Below the pieces are notes generated by a model that was given only the letters and a program-made list of their open reading frames with translations, did no database searches and was not told the DNA's origin. A stretch of 64,000 bases of DNA, from NCBI GenBank assembly GCA_020638055.1, contig JACKJH010000003.1:310001-374000 (forward strand), written 5' to 3'. A program made the position numbers and the translations under genes. This document shows positions 1 to 8,537 of this stretch, one piece after another. Every line of letters begins with the position of its first letter. Position 1 is the first letter of the stretch. The DNA is from Hyphomicrobiaceae bacterium (lineage in GTDB: Bacteria > Pseudomonadota > Alphaproteobacteria > Rhizobiales > Hyphomicrobiaceae).

Positions 1-21
1 AATATCCCACGCGGCCGGCTC

Positions 22-486
22 TCACGCCGCGTGAGATGCTGCGGGCGAAACAAGCACTTCGCGTAGCGCTTTGGCATCTGGAGCGGTGCGCAAACGCTCA
101 AGCATGGCTGGTTCGCGCACCAGGCGCGAAATGCGGGCCAGCGCCTTCAGATGATCACCCGAGGCATGCTCGGGTGCGAGCAGCAGAAAAACCAGGTCAA
201 CCGGCTCATTGTCCGGAGCATCAAAATCGATCGGCGTTTCGATACGCGCGAAAATACAGATGATCGATTTCAGGCTGCGGAATTTCACGTGCGGAATGGC
301 GATGCCTCGTCCAAACCCAGTTGAACCGAGCCGCTCGCGTTGTAACAAGGCGTCGAATATGTCGCGTTGCTCCAGACCGGAGACATCGGCTGCGCGTTGC
401 GCGAGCTCCTGCAGCGCCTGTTTTTTGCTCTTCGCTTTGAGCGACGCAATGACGCCGTCCTTTGCCAGGTGATCGCCAAGATCCAT
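22..486 (-). CDS. ptsN: PTS IIA-Ntr regulatory protein
   Basis: A 154-residue EIIA of the nitrogen-related phosphotransferase system. In this family it is phosphorylated on histidine by the EI-Ntr/NPr relay and regulates potassium transport and metabolism rather than sugar uptake. The fructose/mannitol EIIA-type fold is recognisable, with the phospho-acceptor His in GRGIAIPHVKF near residue 68. I place the start at the ATG at 486, not the in-frame TTG at 507, because 154 residues is the usual PtsN length and a GGGA lies just upstream. It is the last gene of the minus-strand run rpoN-hpf-ptsN, a common arrangement in proteobacteria. Identification is firm; physiological targets are inferred from the family. 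Confidence 0.95.
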   Translation of the reverse strand: MDLGDHLAKDGVIASLKAKSKKQALQELAQRAADVSGLEQRDIFDALLQRERLGSTGFGRGIAIPHVKFRSLKSIICIFARIETPIDFDAPDNEPVDLVFLLLAPEHASGDHLKALARISRLVREPAMLERLRTAPDAKALREVLVSPAASHAA

Positions 487-757
487 TGTTCGCGTCCCAC
501 TCGTCAAAGTTTAGGAAGGTATGCCGGAAGTCGTCTGCCGTCCGGCCTTTGCCCCGTCCTGTTTTGCCTCGATGGCACTCACCCGAACGCATGCCCCCAA
601 CTTCGAGGCAAGGCGGTTGCTCGTGGCTTAGGTCGATCCTCGTTCAACCCCACATGGTCTGACTGCCCAAGGCGCACGTTTACCCTTGGTGTTCAGTCTC
701 AACCCATATGCAAACTCAAGAAACATGCCAAAGTTGCGGCAGGTTTCCCGTCTGTCT

Positions 758-1375
758 TCAACTGGTTTGGAGTTCACCAGCGTTTGCGCGCTTATCCGCG
801 ACTTCCTCGGCCGGATCAATCCAACCAATGTTTCCATCGTGGCGTCTATACACCACATTAAGCCCACCGTGTGCAGCATTTCTGAAAACCAGGAACTGAT
901 TTTCCGATAAATCAAGCTGCATGACCGCAGCACTCACAGTCAATGCACGAATGCCTCGCTCTGCCTCTGCGATAATCATCGGGTGTTCAGGCGTCGGCCC
1001 GTTGTCTTCATCCTCCGAAACCTGGACTGTATAGTCTCGCGCGAAGCTTTCATCGCCGAAAGTGTCATGATCACGGCCATTGTGATGATTTTTTAAGCGT
1101 CTTTTGTAGCGCCTCACCCTTTTTTCAAGACGATCAATGGCAGCATCGGCACTTGAATAGGCGTCGCCGCCGTCACCATGCGCCTCAACCAGAAGTCCGG
1201 TGCGAAGACGAATCGAGCAATTGGTGCGGAAACCGGTTTTGTCTTTCTCCAGACGCACATGACCGGAGATTTCCGGGCCGATATACTTCTCCAGGACCGT
1301 CGAAATCTTATCTACTGCATAGGATTTGTAGGCATCGCCTGCATCAACATTTTTACCGGTAACCTGAATTGTCAT
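758..1375 (-). CDS. hpf: Long-form ribosome hibernation promoting factor
   Basis: A 205-residue long HPF. The N-terminal half (about residues 1-100) is the S30AE/YfiA domain that binds the 30S decoding region, with a basic stretch KRVRRYKRRLKNH near residues 90-105. The C-terminal half (about 145-200) carries the dimerisation domain signature ENQFLVFRNAAHGGLNVVYR, which in this family pairs two 70S ribosomes into 100S dimers. The ATG start is preceded by AGGTTG. It lies between rpoN and ptsN on the same strand, a standard linkage. The neighbouring gaps of about 250 and 600 bases suggest it may have its own promoter. Confidence 0.96.
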   Translation of the reverse strand: MTIQVTGKNVDAGDAYKSYAVDKISTVLEKYIGPEISGHVRLEKDKTGFRTNCSIRLRTGLLVEAHGDGGDAYSSADAAIDRLEKRVRRYKRRLKNHHNGRDHDTFGDESFARDYTVQVSEDEDNGPTPEHPMIIAEAERGIRALTVSAAVMQLDLSENQFLVFRNAAHGGLNVVYRRHDGNIGWIDPAEEVADKRANAGELQTS

Positions 1376-1974
1376 ATTTCAACCTGTGAGTGTAGTTGTG
1401 ATTGCTTGAGGTTCGGCTGTTGCTTGAAACTACTTCAATTGATGACGAAGCAGTTGGAGCGTTCCTAATGCGGATAGAACGGAGAACTCCCCGGGGTATC
1501 TAGCGCTCTGGTTGAATGGTGCACCCGCCATTTTGCGGCACTCCGACGAATTATAGCGCACATTCGGCCTCCCGTTTGAAAAGAGTTGTAGAAGACGATT
1601 TCAGTCAGCGGAGACGCGAATTCGCTTCCAGCAGCAGTGCCAATTCGTGGTTGCCGCTTGCGTTGTTCCGGGCCTGCCATTGCAACCTCACGCCAAGCGC
1701 GTCAACCATCACGAAACCCGGTTCATAATCCAAATAGCTGCCTTTCGCGAACTATCACCTCAAGTCGGTGGTATCCGAGAAGGGCTACAAATTCTCTCAT
1801 TACTTTCCTAAGCAGATGCATTCAATAAATTCTGACCCGATGAATGTTCCAGTTGCTGATAGGCAGGGAAAATCAAAAGGATTTCCATGAGTTTACCGGA
1901 ATTTTTACCCTAACACTCGCTTCGAGTGAAACAAGGTGGAATGTGGCAGTGTCCCAGATATCGCGTTCACGATT
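1376..1974 (-). other. Intergenic region between rpoN and hpf
   Basis: About 600 bases without a convincing gene. It presumably holds the hpf promoter, because hpf is too far from rpoN for tight coupling. I found no clear sigma-54 -24/-12 element, terminator hairpin or repeat by eye. Short reading frames here have no recognisable start region or protein similarity. Confidence 0.4.
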
Positions 1975-3585
1975 TTAAACACGGCCTAAACGCTCGGTCA
2001 TCTCTTTCTCGCGTCGGCGCTGCACGGAGGAGGGAATCCGCATCGCCTCGCGATATTTGGCCACAGTACGGCGCGCAATATCGATGCCATCGCTCTTCAG
2101 GCGCTCCACAATTTTGTCATCTGAAAGAATCGCGCGCGACGTCTCGGCATCGATAAGTTGCTTGATACGGAAACGTACCGCTTCCGATGAATGCGCCTCG
2201 CCGTTGTCGGCATTGGCAATCGCCGACGTGAAGAAATATTTTAGTTCAAAGATGCCGCGCGGTGAGGAGAGATATTTGTTCGAAGTGACGCGCGAAACCG
2301 TTGACTCATGCATGCTGATGGCGTCGGCCACGGTCTTGAGATTGAGCGGCCGCAGATGCTGCACGCCATGGCTGAAGAACCCATCCTGTTGGCGCACAAT
2401 CTCCTCGGCGACGCGCAATATTGTTCGCGCGCGCTGGTCAAGGCTTTTCACAAGCCAGTTGGCCGTCTGTAGGCACTCAAGCAGGTAACCCTTATCCTTT
2501 TCAGACGCTGTCTTGGTCGAAACGAGTGTGTAGTAGGAACGGTTGACGAGTACACGCGGCAAGGTATCGGAGTTGAGTTCTACAAGCCAACTGCCGTCCT
2601 GTGCAGGGCGAACGAAGACGTCAGGCACGACGGGCTGCACTTGAACCGAGCCGAAACCGAGGCCAGGCTTGGGATTGAGAGCCTTGATCTCCTGGATCAT
2701 CTCGGAAAGTTCATCCATATCTACACCGACGGCGCGGCGAAGCCCGGTAAGATCGCGTTTGGCGAGCATATGCAAGTTGTCGAGCAGGGCAGCGATGACC
2801 GGATCATACCGATTCTGTTCTCGAAGCTGCAGCGCAAGGCACTCACTGAGCGAGCGCGCAAAAACACCTGGTGGATCCAGTGTCTGCAGCTTTTTCAGTA
2901 CCGCTGCCACCATCTCTTCGCTGGCACCGAGCCGTTCGGCGAGGTGGTCGAGGTCAGATGAGATGTAACCGGACTCATCGACCAGATCGACCATGTATTG
3001 GCCGACAATTCGCTCAGCAGGGTCCTCCAGAACCAACGGAAGCTGCGCGGCAAGATGATCCTTCAATGATAGGTCGGCAGAAACGTAGGCTTCCAGGTTG
3101 GAATCTTCGCCGCCAAAACCATTGTCGCGTGACTTGACGCCAGCCCATCCCGCTGCGCCAAGGTCGCTTCCCGCAGTGTCGGGGTAAACGTTGTCGAATT
3201 CGGTGTCGAAGGCCGATTCTGGGTCGGGTGAGGTTTTGGCCATGTCGAGCCAGGCCTCATCAGGAGCCGTATCGCTGCTCTCCGCTCCATTGGCACTTTC
3301 AGTGTTGAACTCGTCGCTGGAGGCTTTGCCCTCACTGCTGGAACCGGAATGTTCCGCCGAATACTCACTGTCGTTCCCATTCACCCGCTCAGAGGCCGCA
3401 TCGTCCGGTGACGGGCCATCGCCTGCTTCAGCGTGCTCTAGAAGCGGATTGCGCTCAAGTTCGGTTTCCACAAATTGAGAAAGCTCAATATTCGACAATT
3501 GAAGCAGCCGAATGGCTTGTTGCAGCTGCGGTGTCATGACCAGCTGCTGGCTCTGCCGAATCTCGAGCTTTGTGGTAAGCGCCAT
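1975..3585 (-). CDS. rpoN: RNA polymerase sigma-54 factor
   Basis: A 536-residue sigma-54. Region I, the glutamine-rich activator-interaction segment, is plain at residues 1-40 (RQSQQLVMTPQLQQAIRLLQ). An acidic Ser/Glu/Asp-rich region II covers about residues 55-150. The core-binding region follows, and the C-terminus has the DNA-binding HTH and the RpoN box ARRTVAKYREAMRIPSS. Sigma-54 recognises -24/-12 promoters and needs an AAA+ activator. Its neighbours (lptB upstream, hpf and ptsN downstream) match the usual order. The DNA just 5' of the ATG belongs to a 271-bp inverted-repeat element, so the purine-rich leader AAAGGCGGGTTAGAGG is formed by the end of that element. Confidence 0.98.
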   Translation of the reverse strand: MALTTKLEIRQSQQLVMTPQLQQAIRLLQLSNIELSQFVETELERNPLLEHAEAGDGPSPDDAASERVNGNDSEYSAEHSGSSSEGKASSDEFNTESANGAESSDTAPDEAWLDMAKTSPDPESAFDTEFDNVYPDTAGSDLGAAGWAGVKSRDNGFGGEDSNLEAYVSADLSLKDHLAAQLPLVLEDPAERIVGQYMVDLVDESGYISSDLDHLAERLGASEEMVAAVLKKLQTLDPPGVFARSLSECLALQLREQNRYDPVIAALLDNLHMLAKRDLTGLRRAVGVDMDELSEMIQEIKALNPKPGLGFGSVQVQPVVPDVFVRPAQDGSWLVELNSDTLPRVLVNRSYYTLVSTKTASEKDKGYLLECLQTANWLVKSLDQRARTILRVAEEIVRQQDGFFSHGVQHLRPLNLKTVADAISMHESTVSRVTSNKYLSSPRGIFELKYFFTSAIANADNGEAHSSEAVRFRIKQLIDAETSRAILSDDKIVERLKSDGIDIARRTVAKYREAMRIPSSVQRRREKEMTERLGRV

Positions 3586-3589
3586 CCTC

Positions 3590-3860
3590 TAACCCGCCTT
3601 TCTCACGAGGGCACGGCCGTCATCGCGGTGGCGCGAGATCGACCCGCAAGGAGGGAGGCGAAAAGCGTAGCGGTGGTCTACGGTTGAGCCGCCCGACGCA
3701 GCGGCCGGCCGCGCCAGCGCGACCCGCAGGGCGGGGTGCAAATGATGACAGGCTGTGTCGTGCCGTTTGCCCGATGTACCACATCGAACTACACGGCTCT
3801 CCTGGCCTGTCATCATTTTCACCTCCGTGCCGGCCATACCACCGTGAGAAAGGCGGGCTA
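3590..3860. mobile_element. Candidate MITE-like element with 17-bp terminal inverted repeats
   Basis: The 309-bp gap between rpoN and lptB is mostly one element. Its ends are inverted repeats, TAACCCGCCTTTCTCAC at 3590-3606 and GTGAGAAAGGCGGGCTA at 3844-3860, matching at 16 of 17 positions. Both ends terminate in TA, which would fit a TA target duplication. Inside is a second inverted repeat of 19 bp with one mismatch (3735-3753 and 3805-3823), whose loop contains a small CGATGT/ACATCG hairpin. No transposase is encoded. An 82-codon minus-strand frame runs through it but resembles no protein I know. This is seen structure; calling it a MITE is inference. Confidence 0.55.
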
Positions 3861-3894
3861 GGCCTTCACGCCGGTTCTTCTTTGTCCGGTATAA

Positions 3895-4917
3895 TCAACG
3901 CTCGTTAACGAACATGTCCCCGAGGTACACGCGGCGAACATCTTCGTTGGCTATGATTTCCTGAGGGTTACCGTGTGTAAGAACTTGACCATCATATATG
4001 ATGTAAGCCCGGTCGATAAGCGCCAGGGTTTCGCGAACATTGTGATCGGTGATGAGAACTCCGATCCCTCGATCGGTCAAGTGCCGAACGAGTTCCTGGA
4101 TATCGCCCACCGCAATGGGATCAATGCCGGCAAAAGGTTCATCCAGAAGTATGAACGAGGGGTTGGACGCAAGCGCTCTTGCAATTTCGCAACGGCGGCG
4201 TTCGCCGCCTGAAAGCGCGATCGACGGCGATTTCCTTAACCGTGTAATTTGAAATTCATCGAGTAGGCTTTCCAGCTTGTCCCTGCGTGCCTGCTTGTCT
4301 GGCTCGGCGATTTCCAGCACCGCCATAATGTTTTGTTCCACCGACAAACCACGAAAGATGGAAGCCTCCTGCGGCAGATAGCCGATTCCCAACCGCGCCC
4401 GCTGGTACATCGGCATTTGCGTGACGTCGACGCCATCGAGCGTTATCGTCCCGTCATCGGCGGGAACAAGCCCGGTGATCATGTAGAAGACGGTCGTCTT
4501 GCCGGCACCGTTTGGACCAAGCAGGCCAATGGACTCACCACGCCCGACAGTCAGACTTACGCCGCGAACAACCGTGCGCTTCTTGTAGGCTTTCTTGACC
4601 CCATGAATGGAGAGGTATCCTGGCCCATCGATGGTGTCATCGTAGATGTCGGATGCGCCAAATGCATCTGTCGCTGCTGAAGTTCGCACCGGCACGTTCA
4701 GCCCAGTTGCGGCATGGGTCGAGTGAGGTGGCGTGCCGTAAGCGAATTCCTGCGGCAGCAGACTGGTCTCATTGCGAACAACACCGGTTCGGCCTTTGCC
4801 CGCGGTAGCTTCGGATTTCTGGAATAGCTTTTTCAGCACGTCTGGTTCCAGTCGTAGCAACCCATCGAGGTTGCAGGTGATTATGGGCGTAGCGTTACTG
4901 GCACTGAGCCGCCGCAC
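3895..4917 (-). CDS. lptB: LPS export ABC transporter ATP-binding protein
   Basis: An ABC ATPase of the LptB family, which powers extraction of lipopolysaccharide from the inner membrane with LptF/LptG. Walker A is GPNGAGKTT, the signature is LSGGERRRCEIARALA, and Walker B is FILLDEPFAGIDP, followed by the D-loop and switch His in LITDHNVRETL. The conserved ATPase core begins near residue 100 (YLSIHGVKKAYKKRTV), so this 340-residue frame carries about 100 extra N-terminal residues of low complexity. The frame opens with GTG at 4917 and has no internal ATG before the core, so the true start is uncertain. It lies downstream of the lptC-lptA fusion and upstream of rpoN on the same strand, as expected. 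Confidence 0.95.
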   Translation of the reverse strand: MRRLSASNATPIITCNLDGLLRLEPDVLKKLFQKSEATAGKGRTGVVRNETSLLPQEFAYGTPPHSTHAATGLNVPVRTSAATDAFGASDIYDDTIDGPGYLSIHGVKKAYKKRTVVRGVSLTVGRGESIGLLGPNGAGKTTVFYMITGLVPADDGTITLDGVDVTQMPMYQRARLGIGYLPQEASIFRGLSVEQNIMAVLEIAEPDKQARRDKLESLLDEFQITRLRKSPSIALSGGERRRCEIARALASNPSFILLDEPFAGIDPIAVGDIQELVRHLTDRGIGVLITDHNVRETLALIDRAYIIYDGQVLTHGNPQEIIANEDVRRVYLGDMFVNER

Positions 4918-5237
4918 TGTGTTCTACACTAACGCTATAACAGGATGGCGCGATGTTGTTCAAAACAACCGATACTTGCGTAGCCCCCTATGGCATCGGA
5001 TTCATTGCAAATGGTCCGCTGCTGGGTGTTGCGATGGGTCGGTGGTGCCCGAAATTCGCACGACGCATCATAACGATAGAGCCAACTCTTGATCACATGA
5101 AAACCCGCAGCGCACCCGGTTTCCCACAGCGCCTGTCGTTTGTGCTCAATTCCTGAAGCGGCATATCGCGTTTCGCTTGGATCGGGTCGGTTGAGTTGAC
5201 GGTCAATCCAGACGGAACCTCGTGGATCTGAACAGCT
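4918..5237 (-). other. Intergenic region between lptCA and lptB
   Basis: About 320 bases between the stop of the lptC-lptA gene and the GTG taken as the lptB start. I see no convincing coding frame, terminator or repeat. It may hold an lptB promoter. Confidence 0.35.
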
Positions 5238-7493
5238 CTAATTTGCACCCGGCGAGGTTGTGGAATTCCAACCACTGGTAACCTTGGCTTTAGGCTTGTT
5301 GGTGTCCCCGGATTTCTTGCGCGCATCACTGGGGAAAAAAACTGCGCTGGGACGCGAAGGCTTCTCATAGGCGCGCCAAGCCCCGCCCGGCTTGTTGCGG
5401 GCGAGGCCTGGAGTAATTGAATTGTCCGTATTAATCACGGTTTCACCGGTGGCCATGTTGATCACCAGACGGGTGCCTTTGACAATGTTCCGGCCCTGCT
5501 TCAACTCCACATCGCCACCCAATGTCGCCTTGTTTGCAGCGACATCGAAGTCGGCCCAGTCACCGCTGGCTGTCTGACCGTTGGCGGAGGTCACAACCAC
5601 CTTGCCACGCGCCTGCAGCCGGGTGATACGAGCACCCTTCGCACTCGCGCGCTCCGCCGCCGCCGCATCTGGTTGAGCGCCAGTTGATTGCGCAATGCCC
5701 GCTTCACCAGAGTAAATTGCATTGAGCTCGGCAGTGCGGAATTTGAAACCACCCTGCTTGGCGTCCACGTTGCCGCGGAAGACCGCCAGTTTTTTAGGCT
5801 CAAACACCTCCAGTTGATCGGCGGCAATGTCTATTGGCGCACCAGGCTCTGTCTGGAAGCTGGCCATGGCGAACGGGTTGTCACCTTCTGCATTTTTGCT
5901 TTTTCTGGATTTCTTGTTGCTAGCCGCTGTTTCTGGCTGGATGAAGCGTGCGGTAATGCGGCCTGGACCCGAACTCCCCATCGGCGGTGATGTGAGTTCT
6001 GTCCGCCCTGCTTTCTGGTCGATATACAACCGTCGCCCGTTGAGAACGTTCGGCCCCTGGTTGAGAACGACATTGCCGGTGAGCAATGCCGTTTCGGTTT
6101 TGCTGTTGAACTCCGCGTGGTCGCCTGTTGCCCGGCGGTCGCTTCCCTGCGTGAGAACGACATTGCCGTCGATGTGAGCTACGTTCGCAATATCGTCAAA
6201 TCCTGCGCTATCCCCTGTAATGCGCGTATCGGGCGCACGCGTGATAATCACCTCGCCGGTCATCGATGCGCGTTGGCTGCGCGCATCGAATGCGGCGGTG
6301 CGCGCCGTCATGTGCGTCGCCGGTGCCTGCGTAATGGCAACCGGTTCAGATGCCACGATCGCGGTAATCTTGGCTTCGCTTGAGGTTTTTTTGCCGCCTT
6401 TCTGGGTCCCGTCCAGTTCGCCTTCAGGCATTTGTGTCGCCGTGCTGGGTCCACCGGCCAGGCCGCCCGTTGGTGCGCCGTCATATGCAACGCGCAGTTC
6501 CGGCGTAGTCAACCTTGTCTCACCCTGCGTCGCCACGACATTGCCGATGAAAGTCGCCGTCTTCTTGACGTCGTCAAGTTCAAGGCGTTCAGACGTAACC
6601 TCGATAGGCCCTTTGGAACGCGTGAACATGCGGGTTAGCGCGGGGCTGGATACTGCGTTGTCGACACGCGGCGTTGCCGCCACCGTCGGGATTGCAGCAT
6701 CGAGCGTAGCGCCTGTTGCCGCCCCCCCTGTTGCCGGTGCCAGTGCACGCGGAGTGCTAGCTTCGTTTTGCGCAGCCGGCACCTGCCCTGTTGTCTGGTC
6801 TGATTGCGGTGCCTGGATTATTGCAACCACGCTGCCTGTCAGCGCCATCTCGTTGGTCTTGCGCTTGATCTGAAGGTTTCTGCCCTTAATGGTTGCGCGG
6901 GGGTTTCCGAATTCAACGGGCCGGTCAGAGGTAATCAGTCCGGTACGATTGTCGATAGACACTGTCTCAAGACGCGCCCAGGCCCCTGACGAACTTGTCA
7001 GGCTGACATTGTTGCGCAGAGTGATGCTTTCGCTTTCCGTATCAAAAGTTCCATCGTCAGCCTGCAGCTTCAAGGTTGTGCCGGATTTCTGTGTCAGGTC
7101 GCCGCTGACCTTGGTAAGCAGAATATGCTTATTGAGTTTTGGGTCCTGTTTTGCAGTCTTGGCACGCACAACGTAGGCACCGCCGGTTTTTGTATATCCG
7201 CGATAGCTTGGGTTATGCATCGTGAGGTCGGCAGGCAGAATTTTGGGAATGGCCTTCAGCGCGATTTGGCCGCCCAATCCCGACGCACCGATGAAGGTCG
7301 CGGCGTAATAGCCAATAACCCCAATGGCACAAAGCGGCAGCAACCGGCGCAATAAATGAACAACTTTGGAATGGCGCTGGGCGCTGTGCACGCGTTTGGC
7401 GCGCTGGTTCACACTGCCATCGCGCACACCACCAGATTGGGGCATACCACCGCCGTGCCGGCCAGAACCGTCGATTTGCGTCGAGATGACCAT
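5238..7493 (-). CDS. LptC-LptA (OstA) fusion, LPS transport periplasmic bridge
   Basis: A 751-residue protein combining parts that are usually separate genes. A cytoplasmic N-terminus is followed by one membrane helix near residues 48-68 (LLPLCAIGVIGYYAATFIG). An LptC-like periplasmic domain follows (about 80-220), then several OstA/LptA-type beta-jellyroll repeats with the recurrent pattern G-N-V-x(3)-Q-G at roughly 285-345, 395-505 and 560-690. Pro/Ala-rich linkers separate them. In the family, LptC anchors to LptBFG and LptA forms the bridge that carries LPS to LptD. A membrane-tethered fusion could hard-wire LptC to more than one LptA-like module. The ATG at 7493 has GGCGGA upstream. Adjacent lptB supports the assignment. 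Confidence 0.85.
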   Translation of the reverse strand: MVISTQIDGSGRHGGGMPQSGGVRDGSVNQRAKRVHSAQRHSKVVHLLRRLLPLCAIGVIGYYAATFIGASGLGGQIALKAIPKILPADLTMHNPSYRGYTKTGGAYVVRAKTAKQDPKLNKHILLTKVSGDLTQKSGTTLKLQADDGTFDTESESITLRNNVSLTSSSGAWARLETVSIDNRTGLITSDRPVEFGNPRATIKGRNLQIKRKTNEMALTGSVVAIIQAPQSDQTTGQVPAAQNEASTPRALAPATGGAATGATLDAAIPTVAATPRVDNAVSSPALTRMFTRSKGPIEVTSERLELDDVKKTATFIGNVVATQGETRLTTPELRVAYDGAPTGGLAGGPSTATQMPEGELDGTQKGGKKTSSEAKITAIVASEPVAITQAPATHMTARTAAFDARSQRASMTGEVIITRAPDTRITGDSAGFDDIANVAHIDGNVVLTQGSDRRATGDHAEFNSKTETALLTGNVVLNQGPNVLNGRRLYIDQKAGRTELTSPPMGSSGPGRITARFIQPETAASNKKSRKSKNAEGDNPFAMASFQTEPGAPIDIAADQLEVFEPKKLAVFRGNVDAKQGGFKFRTAELNAIYSGEAGIAQSTGAQPDAAAAERASAKGARITRLQARGKVVVTSANGQTASGDWADFDVAANKATLGGDVELKQGRNIVKGTRLVINMATGETVINTDNSITPGLARNKPGGAWRAYEKPSRPSAVFFPSDARKKSGDTNKPKAKVTSGWNSTTSPGAN

Positions 7494-7738
7494 GTTATCC
7501 GCCGACCGGCGCCCCAGCTCAAATGCCGATCATGTAATTAGAATCGTGACCAAATTGGGTGAATTTGGGACTGCTGGCAATGGCCCCGTCGGATCGAACG
7601 CCGGTCAGTTTTCACAAGTTGCTGCAGCGCAGCACAGTGCGCGGGAAAAGTCCTGCGCCAAGCCACCGGCAGAATGCTACCGAGGGCCAATTTCGCCTTG
7701 ATCCACAACGAATTATGTTCCCGCGGCAAACGTTTCCG

Positions 7739-8359
7739 TTAGTGCGAAAAAATGTCCATGTCATCAAAGCCGGCCAGATCGAGAGCGGCCCTGGTCGGCA
7801 GGAAGCTGAACGCGGCTTCGGCCATATCACGCCGTCCTTGCCGGTCGAGCATCGTATCGAGGCGCTCCTTGAGGGCGTGTAGGTGTAAGACGTCGGATGC
7901 CGCATAGGCCATCTGCTGATCTGTGAGCTTTGGCGCAGCCCAGTCGGAACTCTGCTGCTGTTTTGACAACTCAACGCCAAGCATGTCGCCAACGAGATCT
8001 TTCAGGCCGTGCCGGTCGGTGTAGGTACGCACGAGTTTGGAAGCGATCTTGGTGCAATAGATCGGTGACGTATCAACGCCCAGATATTTGGCAATCACGG
8101 CCACGTCGAAACGCGCGAAATGAAAGATCTTCAGCACGTTCTGGTTCGCTAGAAGTGCTTTTAGATTTGGCGCGCTGTAGTCGCTTCCGTCGAATTGCAC
8201 CAGGTGCGCTGTACCATCGCCTGCCGAAAGCTGCACCACGCAAAGCCGGTCGCGGTGGGGCTTTAGGCCTAGCGTCTCGCTGTCGACAGCAACGGCCGCG
8301 CCAAAATCGACACCCGATGGCAGGTCGCCCTGGTGAAGTGTGATCGCCGTTCGCGCCAT
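7739..8359 (-). CDS. Short ribonuclease D-type 3'-5' exonuclease
   Basis: A 206-residue DEDDy exonuclease of the RNase D group without an HRDC domain, the usual short form in alphaproteobacteria. Motif I is AVDSETLGL (DxE), motif II is FHFARFDV with the conserved Asp, and motif III is YAASDVLHLHAL (Y-x(3)-D). Expected role is 3' trimming of structured RNA such as tRNA precursors. I choose the ATG at 8359 because GGGGGGAG lies directly upstream; the longer frame starting at 8440 has no such signal. It sits upstream of the lptC-lptA gene on the same strand, a common linkage in this order. Confidence 0.9.
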   Translation of the reverse strand: MARTAITLHQGDLPSGVDFGAAVAVDSETLGLKPHRDRLCVVQLSAGDGTAHLVQFDGSDYSAPNLKALLANQNVLKIFHFARFDVAVIAKYLGVDTSPIYCTKIASKLVRTYTDRHGLKDLVGDMLGVELSKQQQSSDWAAPKLTDQQMAYAASDVLHLHALKERLDTMLDRQGRRDMAEAAFSFLPTRAALDLAGFDDMDIFSH

Positions 8360-8537
8360 TTCTCCCCCCAATATGCGGTCGCACCTGACACGGGTGAACC
8401 CATTGGGTTGGTGTGTAGTCACTCGTATCGGGCGCGTCAAACTCCTGCCGCCGCTTACGGTGTGCGCAAAGTTGAAAAAACGATCCCAATTTTACCTGAG
8501 ATCACCTGAGCATAGGGTCAAGGCAAGCGCTGATTGG

